The translations under genes were made by a program, and so were the position numbers. This document shows positions 13,279-25,868 of a DNA stretch of 64,000 nucleotides, piece after piece. Each line of letters starts with the position of its first letter. Positions within the stretch are counted from its first letter, which is position 1. A model generated the notes under the pieces. It was not told where the DNA came from, made no database searches, and saw only the letters and a list, made by a program, of their open reading frames with translations. Source of the DNA: Proteles cristata cristata (taxonomy: Eukaryota > Chordata > Mammalia > Carnivora > Hyaenidae); contig JAESUZ010004796.1 in the NCBI GenBank assembly GCA_017311185.1, forward strand, positions 430,501 to 494,500, given 5' to 3'.

Positions 13279-13467
13279 CCCTTGTTCATCAAGCTTGAGC
13301 AGCTGCTCCGAGACCTTGGGGGAATTCGAAGCCTGCCTCAGGCACTGAATGCTCAGCTCCGGAATGACGTACTCCAGAACTTCTTTGAGAGGTAGTCCCC
13401 GGGCAGTACCGTGCCTGGCGGTAGAGGGTATGGCGTCTTCTAAAATGGCGCCGCGCAGGGTTGTGAG
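13279..13467 (-). CDS. SIPA1L2: SIPA1L2 exon, residues 535-597
   Basis: This 189-nt exon encodes 63 residues, from [16 protein letters not shown] to LLKLDEQG. The segment lies between the N-terminal region and the RapGAP domain; family members keep the motif [14 protein letters not shown] at the domain border. The acceptor is CCCCCGCAG|CTC, with AG at 13469-13468. The donor is CAAGGG|GTATGT, with GT at 13278-13277. Phase is 0 on both sides, so skipping this exon would keep the frame. The sequence is locally GC- and CpG-rich, as often seen in coding exons. Only 1.6 kb separates it from the preceding exon. Confidence 0.95.
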
Positions 13468-15062
13468 CTGCGGGGGCAAAACAGAAGGCTTCAGAACGTC
13501 ACGGAAGAGTTTGTGCTTCCTCCTGGGGTACTTCTCTAAGGCGTGATTTTGGAGTTGCCTTACAGAGGAAGGAAGGGAGGTCTCTTTTCCCAGAGGAGCA
13601 AGGGAGATGATGGCTCCCGACTGGTGGAAGCAAAATCCACAAAGAGTCTAAACAACAAAAGCGCACAGGGTTCGGCGCTAAGCGGGGATGGGCTGAAATA
13701 GATGTGGGTCTGCAGAATAAGTGGGGAGGGGGGAAGGCGGGCAGAGTGCTGCTGGGGAAACCGATGTCCCGGAGCTCTCTGACCCAATGGGACGTCAGCT
13801 TGGAGAAGCTGGAGGTCACGGGGCTGGGGCTAGTCACCGGCACCCCCTCCCGCCTCTCCCTTGTCTTTTCCTATCACCCTGCTGTTCCACACCAACTTTT
13901 CTTCCATTCCTTTTGCTTTTTCTTTTTTTTTTTTTTAAATATTTTTATTTATTTCTAGGAGAGAGAGAGAGAGAGAGAGACAGCGTGAGCAGGGGAGGGT
14001 CAGAGAGAGAGAGGGAAACGCAGAATCTGAAACAGGCTCCAGGCTCTGAGCTGGCAGTCAGCACAGAGCCCGACACGGGGCTCGAACCCACGAACTGCGA
14101 GATCATGACCTAAGCGAAAGTCGGACGCTTAACCGACTAAGCCGCCCAGGCGCCCCTCCTTTTGCTTTTTCTATTTAACTTTCCACTGCTGACCAGTCCC
14201 GAAGCTGAATGGGGATATCCGGTGACAGGCACGGGCAGGGTGATTCAGGGCTCAGAGAACTCCTCACTACCTAGTGCGACCTCGTGACTCGATGGGTCCT
14301 CAGGGCTCTGAGGAACGCCTGGGCTTGTTGCCCTGACACAAGCCCCAGAGAGGAAACCCCAGCAGGGACTGCTCTGGCTCCACCCGCCCTGACCCTGGGA
14401 AGAGAACCGCTAGCATACAAGCGAGCCGGCGTGAGGGCTGTGGCAACGATGTCCACCATGCACATAACGCTCTAGAACACCACCGCCCCACGGAGTTTTG
14501 TGCCATGATGAGAACGCTCTCTATCCATACCGGCTGATACGGGAGCCACTGGCTGGCTCCACACTGCTACTGGGCACCTGTGACATGCATGACCGAGGGA
14601 CTGTCTTTGTAATTTCATTTCGTGACTATAAGTAGCCACAAGCGAGGCAAGCGAGGCACTAAGCCGGGGGCCTCGGTGTGGGAGGTGCGTAGGGACAGAA
14701 CCGCCACACCCACCCCGCTGCTGACTCCCGGGTTTCCTGCATTAGATTCTGAACTTGTTTGGAAGTCCTGACGTGAACTGTCCAGTTTGTAGGTGTCCTC
14801 TCTTAGCCCCTACATCTTGCATCCTTACCCTTTTCTCCTTTCTATCACCTAAGGGGGAAGGAACATCATGGCTGCTTAACATCTGTGATGGGCCTTCAAA
14901 TCTGTATTTGGAATGAGATACCGTACGTAGGCTCTTTCAAAGATCTTAAAGACTACAATCAGTGACATTAAAAAGCAAACTGAGTACCTTGTCTAAAATC
15001 ATCTAAAATAGGAACGTCAGAGGCTTCAGCCCAGGACAGTAACGACACACGGCAGCCATTAC
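13468..15062 (-). other. SIPA1L2: SIPA1L2 intron, 1.6 kb
   Basis: Short intron carrying one young SINE on the minus strand (13922-14156) with a perfect target-site duplication. The remaining 14173-15060 is unique sequence with no gene signal. Confidence 0.92.
13922..14156 (-). mobile_element. Young felid SINE, 16-bp perfect target-site duplication
   Basis: A full-length minus-strand SINE with the TTTATTTCTAGGAGAGAG tail junction and the GGCAGTCAGCACAG body variant. TCCTTTTGCTTTTTCT occurs at 13908-13923 and again at 14157-14172, so the insertion is recent. Confidence 0.95.
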
Positions 15063-15196
15063 CTCGCTCGTCCTGAAGGCCACCCGGTAGTTGAACTGGG
15101 ACCCTTCTTTTTCCTTGGCGTCTTCCACCTTCTCTCTCCGGATGCTGACCGCCACAGGGCCAAGGTTCTCATCTATCCCAAAGTAGTTCTGGTGCT
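15063..15196 (-). CDS. SIPA1L2: SIPA1L2 exon, residues 490-534
   Basis: This 134-nt exon completes the split codon G|AG (Glu490) and reads [14 protein letters not shown] through FRTSE. The segment belongs to the conserved region that precedes the RapGAP catalytic domain in SIPA1-like proteins. The acceptor is a pyrimidine-containing CTGTTACAG at 15197 and above, and the donor is GAG|GTAATG at 15063/15062. One base carried from the first coding exon plus 134 equals 45 whole codons, so the phases agree exactly (1 in, 0 out). It lies 16.2 kb downstream in the transcript from the first coding exon. No frameshift or odd residue is seen. Confidence 0.95.
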
Positions 15197-16190
15197 CTGT
15201 AACAGGAGGCAGTGGTGACATCAAAAGAAAGGAACAAAGAACGGCCTGGGTATCTCCCAGCTTGTCTGTCAAATCTCTGAAGAGATACTGCTTGGATCTG
15301 GGTACACAACTCTCCACCTGTGTTTGGGCAAAGCGTTTTGTTTCCAAGTCAGATGTATTTGTACATCTCATTTCCCATGACTTCCTCCTCTCATGTGGCT
15401 CATCCCCACCTCGTGAGCTGCAGGAACCCTCCTGTCCCCTGCCACAATTCATGGTGTCACACGAAGAGCGTCACCGGAAGGAGTGTGCTGCCATTTTTAG
15501 AAACCGTCAAAAGAGGAATCTAACTACTTAAAGACCATTACTGAACAGTTTCCCTCCCACGGGGAAAGTCACCTTTGTGTGACCGTGGGACCTTGGACTA
15601 GCCGGGTAATTTTGGAGACCAATCCCCCTTCCTTAGGGGGTCACTAAAGCACCTAACCATCTGAAGTGAAATTTTGCAACAGAAAAAGCCCTAAAAGGTC
15701 ATTAAGGTGCTGAGGTCAGACCATATCCATTAATTCTACACCCTGGTTTACTCTGTTATCAGCTAATCATGCCGTTCACGTAAAATCACTAGCCTGCAGG
15801 GTTCTAACCATATAGTCTCACTGCAGGAACAGATTTCTGGGTTCCTCTGGTCCCTCTAGCACAGGAGTCCCCGAGGACACTGCTCCTCAGAGACGGTCAT
15901 GAGTCTCCACACACATTCAACAACATGTGCCCGGCACCATTTCCCAGTGGGGTCACGTTCCAGAACAAATTCCCCTTCGTGAAGCAAATACATGAGCCTG
16001 AACTCTGCCAAGCTTGCTGTTTGGTGAGCATCCCCGTCGGGGCTGTCTCACTGTCCCTGGACTATGGGGTCTTGGTCTGAAGGAAGTCTGAACACTTCAC
16101 TGCCACCAAACTCTTTAAGGGTCATCTTCTGATTGGGCACAAACTTAACACTTAACCTAAATGGTTATTCACACACTTTACCTTTTTCTT

Positions 16191-16227
16191 TTTTTTTAAC
16201 TTTTTTTAATGTTTTATTTATTTCTAG

Positions 16228-16261
<34 letters not shown>

Positions 16262-16433
16262 CAGCGTGAGCAGGGGAGGGTCAGAGAGAGAGGGAGTCAC
16301 AGACTGAAACAGGCTCCAGGCTCTGAGCTGGCAGTCAGCACAGAGCCCGACATGGGGCTCGAACCCACGAACCGCGAGATCATGACCTAAGCGAAAGTCG
16401 GATGCTTAACTGACTAAGCCACCCAGGCGCCCC
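16191..16433 (-). mobile_element. Young felid SINE, same variant as 13922-14156
   Basis: Minus-strand full copy with the CTAGGAGAGAG and GGCAGTCAGCACAG variants. The flanks TCACACACTTTACCTTTTT and TCACGCACTTAACCTTTTT look like a slightly decayed duplication. Confidence 0.93.
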
Positions 16434-16659
16434 TCACGCACTTAACCTTTTTAGCAGCCCTAGAACACCACCAATCCATGGGGAGCAGGTGGTAAATGCA
16501 AACCCCAGGTGGTATTCATGTATTTCTTAATCAACGGGAGCAAGGTCAGTTCCCCAGGGTGTATGCTTATAAAAGAGATTTTTTTCACTCTATATGCAAC
16601 ACCACACGTCTCCCTGTTGACTGTCACCTTCTGGGCTTTGGCCCATCATTCCTGACTCT

Positions 16660-16915
16660 TCATTTTAAATGTTTTCACTCATATGTGGAACAGGAGAAAT
16701 TTAAAAGAGGACCATGGGGTGGGAAGGGGAAAAAACAGTTAAGGAGAGGGAAGGAGGCAAACCACAAGAGCCCCTTAAATGTTGAGAACAAAGTGAGAGC
16801 TGGTGGGGGTGGGGGAGAGAGGAAAGTGGGTGATGGGCATGGAGGAGGGCACTTGTTGGGAGGAGCACTGGGTGTTGTATGGAAACCAACTTGACAATAA
16901 ACTATAAAGAAAAGA
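16660..16915 (+). mobile_element. Carnivore L1 3' end
   Basis: Carries the phrases of carnivore L1 3' UTRs: TTCACTCATATGTGGAA, GAGGGAAGGAGGCAAACCA, GGAGGGCACTTGTTGGGA and GCACTGGGTGTTGTATGG, then AATAAA-like sequence and an A-rich end. A 5'-truncated insertion. Confidence 0.8.
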
Positions 16916-17452
16916 AATATAAGTATCAGATATTGATAGGCTTGAAGGAAATTGTAGGCATTCTAAAGCCTTTTGGTTATGCTAACATTTTCTGCCACGT
17001 TAATTTTTGAAGGAATAAGGGAGGTTATTCAGAAAGTAGAAATCAGGGTGAAAACAGCACCAGCAACGGCCAGAACAAACACTTCCCAAAGCCAATGAGA
17101 AATATGGGCTAGATCCTGAAAAAGGCATTTACCTCTTTACCTTCACAACCATTTACTTCTTTACCTCTTACAACCAAATGAGATTCACATGGACATTATT
17201 CCTCTTTACAGTCAGGGCTACAAGCAGCAAGTCAACTAATTTTAGGGGCTGGAGGATGAATTATTGATTTACTATAAGCCTGGCCTTACGCACTAGGAAA
17301 CAAGTCCTTGTCATGGGTGAATTACATGCTAATAACAGCCAGGTAAACTATTCTAGGCAAGAACACCTCCAGTGGAACCAAACACACATTGTAAAAAATG
17401 TACGGGACTGGGGACAGCTGACCCAGGAGCAGTTACTTGCGTTTTTCTGTTT

Positions 17453-17660
17453 TTTAATTAAAAAAAAATTTTTTTTTATTTTAGAGAGGGAGGAAGAGTG
17501 TGTGCGAGCAGGGGGTAAGGGCAGAGGGAGCGGAGGTGGGGGGAGGCGGGGGGAAATCTCAAGTAGGCTCCACACTCAATGAGGAGCCTGACATGACCCT
17601 CAGATTATGACCTGAGCTGAAATCCTGAGTAGGCACTCAACCAACTGAGCCACCGAACTA
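17453..17660 (-). mobile_element. Diverged SINEC copy
   Basis: Minus-strand element with a purine-rich GA tract and a damaged head (CAACCAACTGAGCCACCGAA). It is older than its neighbours. Confidence 0.75.
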
Positions 17661-18361
17661 GCATTTATTCTTGTCTGCTGTGTATGAGCGTGTATGGAAT
17701 TACCAAGGTGCCCCATTTTATTTGGCTTTCAATAAACAATTTTAAAAATATTCAATGAAAATAGAGACTAACGGTTCATTGTCTACTTCAGACTACTAGG
17801 TATATCATCATTTTGGTCATCGTTAATAACTTAGGACTGTGGCATTATACTAGCGCCTGTGGAAAATGCACATGAAAACTTAACATGAAATCAGTTTAGA
17901 ATTTTCTTCGATGCAGGTCCTAATTGTCCTGACAAGAACTTGCACCTTTAGCTCATTTCCCATAAGGCAGATGCCTTTGGGAAAATATTCCAAAATTTCA
18001 CTTAAAGCACAACCAGCCATCATCAGGCAAAAGCTTCCTTCTCAGGGCCCATTTCGACAACTTTCCTGCAAAAATGCTCAAGTCGACTATCTTGGGGATC
18101 TGACGAACCCTGCTGATGGGAACCAAACAAGCTTCAAATTATTTTAGGGGGAGGAAGACTGACCAAGTGAGGAAAACCTCTTCTGCTGGTGAAATGGAGA
18201 ACTCAGATTAGACCTGGTGTTCCTTCTACCTATTTAGAGTTTTACTTTGTTTTGGGGATATTTCGTGGCTCTTGGTCATTCATCCATACCCTCCTTTAGA
18301 AACCGTCCCAGGTCGTTCAATTTTTTAGGATAATGTAAATAGTATCTTTCAAAAAATTTTT

Positions 18362-18580
18362 GGGGCGCCTGGGTGGCTTAGTAGGTTAAGCGTCCGACTT
18401 TCGCTTAGGTCATGATCTCGCGGTTCGCGGGTTTGAGCCCCACGTCGGGCTGTGTGCTGACTGCCAGCTCAGAGCCTGGAGCCTATTTCAGAGTCTGTAT
18501 CTCCCTCTCTCTCTGACCCTCCCCTGCTCACCTTGTCTCTCTCTCTCTCTCCCCTAGAAATAAAAAATATTAAAAAAAAA
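18362..18580 (+). mobile_element. SINE, left arm of an inverted pair
   Basis: Full + strand copy (GGGGCGCCTGGGTGGCTTAG) with the CTGCCAGCTCAGAGCC and CTAGAAATAAA variants of the young group. Its A tail abuts the T tract of the next element directly. Confidence 0.95.
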
Positions 18581-18794
18581 TTTTTTTTAATGTTTATTTA
18601 TTTTTGAGAGGGAGAGAGAGACAGAGCATGAGCGGGGGCAGGGGAAGAGAAAGAGGGAGACCCAGAATGCAAAGCAGGCTCCAGGCTCTGAGCTGTCAGC
18701 ACAGAGCCCGACACGGGGCTCGAACCCACAAACTGTGCAATCATGACCTGAGCTGAAGTAGGACACTTAACTGACTGAACCACCCAGCCGCCCC
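18581..18794 (-). mobile_element. SINE, right arm of an inverted pair
   Basis: Full minus-strand copy ending CAGCCGCCCC. It is joined tail-to-tail with the copy at 18362-18580 with no spacer. Confidence 0.95.
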
Positions 18795-20340
18795 TCAAAA
18801 CTTTTCCATTTCTAGTTGTATGTTTTTCGTATACAGAGAATTCAGATTGGAGACTTGATGATTTCTCCTTTTAGTTTGACCAGGTTTTGCTTTATCTACA
18901 TATTCCGAAACTATGTGTTTAGGCACTCGGAAGCAACCCTTTTATTGTTATGAAATCCCCTCTTCATCTACAGGGATCCATCTTGCTTTCAAGCCCACTT
19001 CGTATCGCACTGACCAGGCACGGACCCCACTGTTCTATTGGGGGAACCGCAGCCATTGGCATAGGTAGGTCTTACTCTAAGCTGGTCCACAGCTCCAGGG
19101 AAGATTCTTCCGCCCTCCTGTCTGCAAGTACGCAGCCCAAATAAGGGGGGCAGGGCTGGGCATCTCCCTGTGTGGACTTCCACTTAATCCCCCATCTCCA
19201 TTAAGTACACTAGTCCTGCTTTTAGCTCAGCTGTCTTCTCCAGAATAAACCTGGAGAAGGTTTTCTGCCTGGCTGGGGACCAGTGGTAAACGAACTGTAA
19301 GGGACAGGAGACGAAAATCTGGTCTTTTAAACATATTTAACTGCTCCCCGGCTCTTGCCCCAGGGCCAACTCTTCTTCAGAGGTACGTGGCTCTGCGGTG
19401 TGGATGAAGTGGCTTCTGATGGGCCGTCGCTGCCACACACGCCCTCCAATCTGCAAAGCTGGTCTGGCTTTTCCATCTGGGTTGGCGAAGTCTCCTGGTG
19501 ATGCTTTTCCCTAGTTCTCTTTTCCTTTGTGGCTTTATGCCCTTTTGTTATTACTTTGCTATCATTTTCAGTGGGGTTTAGAAGAGGGAGAGATAACATA
19601 GGCCTCCAATTTATCACAACGAACTAGCAGTCCCAAACTCATGTATTCACAAGTATCTGTAATTCCAATAAGCCTGCTCAATGGTTTCTGAACCTGGGCT
19701 GTGCCAACTGATCATCTGTTTAACCTCGGGTTAGTTACATCACCCTTCTTAACCTCAGTGCTGGCTCCCTGCACTCCCCCCCATTATATGTAACACACTT
19801 ATCCTTAATCTGAGAGAGGCATCACAACTGAAGATATGCATGTTACTGACAAAAAGCTACATCAAACACAAGAAAGGAGTGAACATTAAATAAACAGCAT
19901 CGTGGGGCATTCTGAGTTTGAACCCAAGCAGTCCTACAAAGTACAAGGGTCAGCCTTGAAGGGGATTTACACTTTTAATCTCAAAATGCGGATCTATAAT
20001 CACCCAGAGAGCCACACCCCATTCACTATAGTCTGTTTTAAGAACGCAGCTGCATATATTTTGCTGAATTATTTCAATCAGGAACTAGAATTTTTTTTTA
20101 AACTGGAGGAATCCGAAATTTGTATATTCCTTTTTTCACCAAAGACGGCAGGCAGATTTGAGAAAGACCACGTTTTTCTTTCACGTCTGCCTCCCTGCAC
20201 TTGTTCTCAATGTTTCTGTCCCCACTTCACACACACTCACTTTCTGAAGGCCAAGCGGAGGGAGGACGTTCCTGCTACCAGCGACTTATAGTCATCAAAC
20301 CTTCGGACGTGCCAGCTCAGAGACCTCCTGGTTGTTTTCT

Positions 20341-20550
20341 TTTATTAAGTTTGTTTGTTTGTTTATTTATTTATTTAGAGAGAGCATGTGGGGGAGGGGC
20401 AGAGAGAGAGGGAGAGAAAGAATCCCAAGCAGGTTCTGCACTGTCAGCACAGAGCCCGATGCAGGGGCTCGAACTCACAAACTGTGGGGTCCTGACCTGA
20501 GCCGAAATCAAGAGCAGGCTGCCTAATGGTCTGAGCCAGCCAGGTGCCCC
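20341..20550 (-). mobile_element. SINEC copy with diverged target-site duplication
   Basis: Minus-strand element ending CAGGTGCCCC. Flanks 20325-20340 and 20551-20566 are near-identical 16-mers. Confidence 0.9.
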
Positions 20551-23169
20551 CTCCTAGCCGTTTTCTAAGGCGAGGCTCCATACGCTCAGTTTCGCCCTGG
20601 AATAGAGTAGGTTCCCTGGGTGTGTTTCCAAAGAGATCATAACTTGATTCTTGCAGCGGCATAACCTGCTTTTCAGCTTCCGTGCACCAGGCACAACTGG
20701 GATGGCGCCCCCTCTGGAGGGTCCAGGAAGGGTCCCAGTTAAGCCTTCCCAATGACACCCTTGTTCACCTGCATCCCGTGGGCCTTCCCGCCTGTGGGCA
20801 GAGCCCGCCCTGATCCCAAGCGCACAGCTTCCACAAGACCGCTCTCGGGGTGCGCAGAATGCAATCCTCCCTTGGCAGAATGGAAATGAAAATCCACATA
20901 TCATGCAACTTCAACAAGAGCCAGATCAAAAAAAAAAAGTCGGTCACCAAGATGGCAGCGGAGGAAGGGAAACTCAGCACGTGTGTCTCTGTGGTCCACT
21001 TTGGCTCCATCAGTAAAGAAAAATCTAACTCAGAGGAGTTAAAAAAAAAGAGAAGAGTCACTTGTGGCCCCAGAGGCTGCTTCCTGATACTGCAGAACCT
21101 TGGGAGGGAGATCTATCAGGTTCACGACCAAGGAACTGAGCAGGTGAGGATCCCCAAGCCTGCGGGCCCCCCACGGCCAGGTGTGCGGAGTAGCACCTGC
21201 AGCTTGGCCTTATGTGATGTGGCAGGTGTTAGCACGGCACCACCCACGGCACTGCTACCCAGTCCCCTGGGCCACAGGAGGCCCCAAAACTGGGCCCCTC
21301 TGCCCTTCCTTCACTCCGTTAACGCGCACGGCAGCGTCTTTTTTTTCCCAATAAAACACGGCTTAACGTTTGTTCTTTCAACAGCAAGTTGATCCCTTCA
21401 TTGGCGGCTCGCTGCTTCTGCGGGCAACATCCACGGCAGCGGCTGCTAAGTTCCCACCTACGACGTATCTCCTTTCACCTTTCCCTCCAAACCGTCGCGT
21501 GTCTGCATCTTAGGTCTGCCCTCTGTGCAGAGCCCTCTAAGACTCAAAGGAAAAAGTTGACAAGGGACGATGGATTCACGAAGGGATGAAGGCATGACGG
21601 AAGGAAAGAATAAGAACCGCAGGGCCTGCTTTGGCCGATGATAATGTTAAGGGTTGTCAGATAACTTTAAGGACTCGCAACAAGCTCCCTGCTCGTGGTT
21701 TCATGGATTAAATTACCGAATTCACCACGATGGCGAAGAGGATGCATTTTGGCTCTGTGAAGGTTCCTTTGATCAAAATTTAACCAAAGTATTAGCTAAG
21801 CTTGAAAACGTAAGGTGTCAAAGCAGAAAGAATGCTCAACAAACTTTGTGTAAATAAAGTCATTTCTTCCTCCCCGCCTCTGAGGAGGTAACCCCATTTT
21901 TACAGATATTACAGCAGCTGATGGGTCCAATGACTTGCTCGAGGGCGCGGCCTGGTGTGACCCCAGCTGGGCTGCTCTTAGGGCTCTCCGTGTACAGCAA
22001 CTCAGGGGTGACGAGAGCCACGGAAGGTCTGAATTCTGGAAATCAGCTAGTGCCTGTAACAATGAACACAGCTACAGGGGAGCCAACAAATGTGCTCTGA
22101 GCAGAAGGACGGTATCTTGGGAGACCCTGCTTTAAGCAAACCTTGAAGAGAAAGGGAAAGCCTGGAGAGGAAGGGCAGCTGGCCGAGGCTTCCTTTGCTG
22201 ATCCACCATTTTCAGGGCTATTTGCTACAAGAATGGGAAGGAGGAAGAAAAGGAGAGCAGGCAGGAACTCTGCAGAAGAGCTGAGGGGCGGGGGCCGTTT
22301 CTAGGGGGAGAGCCGTCCAGCTTTGCCTTTTATTTCCTGAGTGGGACCAAGAGTGGAATAAACCCTGCGTGGGAACAAATGCAAGGGGGGGAGGATGGGC
22401 TTAGCGTCTGGGGGCGCCAAGACCACAAGGACCGTGTACCAGGAAAGCGCACGATGCAAGGAGCTCTTGCCAGTTAACTGCACCTCGGTCACACAGACAC
22501 TACAGGATCCGCCACTTCTAGGGAAATAACAGAGCGTTAGTTCCTCTTCCGCAATAGCTGACGGGAAAGCCTCTGAGGCCAAAGGGTCAACGGGCTGAAA
22601 TTGCACGTCATCCTCTCCGAGTTCCTAAAATGCGGCAACAGGTGGCAGCTGGGACCTCCCCGCTGCGGCGGACGTGAGAAAGCCCGGGAGGGTCCCACTA
22701 CCAGCCACATGGGGCCGGTACCACAGGAAGCCACGAGAAGCCACAAGAAGCCACAAGGCTGCATCTCCCTCGCAGGGGGGCAGCTCCTCCCTGCTGAGAG
22801 CCGGCTGGGCCTCAATGGGAGCACTGTCTGTGGGGGCGGCGCTGGCCCGGGAGAGCGCACTCAGGGACGAATGTGGGTCTCAGAATAGTCCAATTGTTAG
22901 GTGGGCCTCAGTTCACCCGTATGAATTTAATAGTGTCCAACTCCCTATTAATTTTCTTCAGTCACTGTATAAAACCAGAGGGGGGAGAAAAAAAGAAGCC
23001 GCCAGGCATGAAATTCAGAGCAAATGCAATCATGCATCGCTCAGCAATGGGGTTCATTTGACTTGTAAAGGTATATTCCCGCCCACAACTGTCACTGTCA
23101 CATCAGTGACACTTAAGTGAATACGTTTGGAAGAGGGTGGCAGACTTCACCAGACACCTTTCCCCAGGC

Positions 23170-23185
23170 CACCCCCCCCCCCCCA
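23170..23185. repeat. Poly-C tract
   Basis: A run of about 14 C residues with few interruptions. Confidence 0.8.
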
Positions 23186-23382
23186 CCGCCATATGGTTCT
23201 GTGTTTTCCCTCCTCGTCTTTTAACCATTAAAATAAAGGACTGCCCTTTAAATGCTGTACCAGTGGTGTGGACAAGAGTTTCTTTCTAGACAGAAAAGTT
23301 TTACGTGTTTATTTAAGAACAACTTGGACAAGGAGGATGTGTACCTCGTGATAGGCACTGTCTAAGCCCTTTATGGGATGGA

Positions 23383-23406
23383 TATATATATATATATATA
23401 TATATA
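23383..23406. repeat. (TA)n microsatellite
   Basis: About 12 TA units, probably grown from the tail of the adjacent SINE. Confidence 0.9.
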
Positions 23407-23446
23407 AGTGTATTTACTTTGAGAGAGTGAGGGAGAGCAGGGGAGG

Positions 23447-23482
<36 letters not shown>

Positions 23483-23614
23483 GAGAATCCCAAGCAGGCT
23501 CTGCACAGTCAGCACAGAGCCCAATGTGGGGCTCAAACTCATGGAACTGTGAGATCATGACCTGAGCTGAAATCAAGAGTCAGACACTTAACTGACTGAG
23601 CCACCTAGGTGCCC
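23407..23614 (-). mobile_element. SINEC copy with (GA)n expansion
   Basis: Minus-strand element. The GA tract at about 23449-23478 has expanded, and the end is CCTAGGTGCCC. Confidence 0.9.
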
Positions 23615-23627
23615 TCAGGAGATATTT

Positions 23628-23765
23628 TTATTATGATCCCATTTTATAGATGATTAACTGAGGCACAAAGGAGTTAAAGGACTTGCCTAAAACTGAGTTG
23701 TGACATGAACCCAGGAGTCTGGCTTCAGAAAATTCTGGACTCTTCACCTTCAGTAGTGCTGTCCT
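23628..23765 (-). repeat. MIR remnant
   Basis: GATTAACTGAGGCACAAAGGAG, ACTTGCCTAAAACTGA and ATGAACCCAGGAGTCTGGCTTC match the MIR minus orientation. Confidence 0.75.
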
Positions 23766-25079
23766 GCCCACCAGCTACGGGCCTCCAGCCACAGAGTGGA
23801 TGGGCCCTTCTTCCCACTGGCAGGAAGGTAATTCTCCAGCCACCAAAGAGTAAGTTGGTGAGAGGGCTACTCTACAGATTCTAGAAGAATCTGTTCTTTT
23901 TATGTGTTCATTTAGCACACGTCTGCACAAATACTATCTTTCATGCTAAATGTGTTCATTTAGCACACGTCTGCACAAGATACTCATGACAAAAATAATC
24001 ACTGTAGAGAAAGGTGAGTTAACATAGAGCTGGTCACGAGTCGTTAATAAAAACAGTGAGCTTTTCTTAGAGAAAAGAGGTCCTAGAAAGAATTCTTGGA
24101 GATGCTACAGATCCAAAAGAGGAATTCATTCCCCGGCGGTGCCAATGGCAGAGTCCAGGGCTGCGCAAAAACACAGGCAGGGGCCTTCAAAACTGAAAGG
24201 CTGGCATCTTGGGGCAGAAACGGACCTGGAAGAGGCCAGTCTTGCACCCTACATCGTGGTGAGGATGGGATTTTTGCTGGAGACCCAATCCACCTGCTGG
24301 AAGCAGCTAAAAACTCTTCTCTGAAAGTTCCAAATATTTCCAAAAAGAATTCCAATCTGCTCACACCCCAGAAGTCTTGTGAAGCTAAGATGGGAAGGAG
24401 AAATGAAAGAAGTTCTCTCTGGCATATTCCTTTTATAAGAAAGAGAGAAGAAAGGAAATCACAGGCAAGGGACGGAACCATAAACGCCAGGTCTCCTTAA
24501 AGCACCAGACAGAAGGGAGACAAGTGGTCAGACTAAGATTAGCTTTTCAATCTGCAACAAAACCTGCCCTGTAAAACCAATTCAGTTCCTTACAGAGGAT
24601 TTCTGAAAGATACATATTTCTTTCCTCGGGCTTGTTATAGAAAATCCCGGGGGGGAGAAAAAAAGAGCTGGGCATAGAGCTTTTCTTCAGAGTTAATTCA
24701 GCAGAAATTTGGGAGCCTGAGAAGCTAGGGTGTCGCAAAGGGCATCCCACAACCGCCTTGCCTCAATGTGCAGATTTCAGGGGAAATTCAAAGGGAATGT
24801 CTGTGCATTTCAATAAAGACAGAAGAAAAGTGTAAATTCTAAAGCCTCACAATTCCCCTGCTCTTCTAGGTAAGTTTGAGAAACATACTCCTGGCGTTCA
24901 GTGGATGTGTATAAAAGGGGCTGTGGGAAAGTGACATTTTGTCAATTTCACTCTATTTGAAACAGGCGGCTGAGTCGGCTGCTTGCAGGAATCCTAAATA
25001 GCTTAATGAAAGGAACAGAAAGCAGTAGGTTTGTTACTCTTAAGAACTGCCTACCAGCTCTTTTTGTTATTTTAAAGAT

Positions 25080-25760
25080 TCTCATGTTAAATATATCATG
25101 AGAATTTAGGACTTGCCTTTAAAAAAAAATTAAAGCAAACCATTTGGAAGTGTTTGATTTGTAGAAAAGCTGCAAAGATAGTAGAGTTCTCTCACACCCC
25201 GTATGATCTCTTAGTTGTCAACATCTTAGGTCTCTTTGGTATGTTCATTCCAATAATGCATTGATATTGATATGGATATTGATCAGGTCCATCTTTATTC
25301 CGATGTCCTTGGTTTTTATCTAAGTCCTTTTTTGATGTCAGGATTCCATCCAGGATACCCCATTACAGTTATCTGTCATGTCTCTTATAGGCTCCTGTAG
25401 ACCGTGACCATTTCTCAGACTCTCCTAGTTTTGGAAGACCTTGGCAGTTCTGAGGAGCAATGGGTAGGGATTTTGCAGAAACTCTCTTGGCTGGTATCAG
25501 ATCTATTTCCTCATCAGGCTAAGCTTATGGGTTTGTAGGAAGACCCCAGAAACGCAATTCCTGTCATGTCAAGGGTATACACTAACCACGTGACCTACCA
25601 CTGTTGATCCTGACCTTGATGACCTGGCCCGGGTGGTGCTTTCCAGACTTCTCCACCGCAGACTTCTTCCCCCTTCCATGCCTCATCCCTCAGAAGTGAG
25701 TCACTAGGCACAGTCCACATTCAGGTGGAGATGGGGGAGGCTAGGATTCAAATTTTTACG
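25080..25760. repeat. Old L1 3'UTR-type remnant
   Basis: Phrases such as GAAAAGCTGCAAAGATAGTA, GATTCCATCCAGGATACC, CAGTTATCTGTCATGTCTC and GACCTTGATGACCTGG resemble the dispersed 3' ends of old mammalian L1. Subfamily and orientation are not fixed by eye. Confidence 0.5.
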
Positions 25761-25805
25761 ATTTTTCAAACTTTATTAAATTAAAACGTTTTTTATAATA
25801 ATTTA

Positions 25806-25868
25806 TTAAAAAAATTTTTAATGTGTATGTATTTTTGAGAGAGAGAGTTAGAAAGACAGTGCATGAAC
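25806..25868 (-). mobile_element. SINEC tail fragment
   Basis: A short minus-strand fragment with TTTTTAATG and TATTTTTGAGAGAGAGAG that then stops in unrelated sequence. Only the tail and GA tract remain. Confidence 0.4.

Noticed and set aside
13721..14113. 130-codon open frame with an RERERE-rich stretch
   Set aside because: The second half is translated SINE (GA tract), and the frame has no conserved start.
20850..21392. 180-codon open frame on the + strand
   Set aside because: No recognisable domain, no start or splice context, and the composition changes along the frame. Treated as chance.
23449..23478. Possible array of short direct repeats
   Set aside because: A simple GA expansion inside a SINE; no spacer-repeat pattern, so not a CRISPR-like array.
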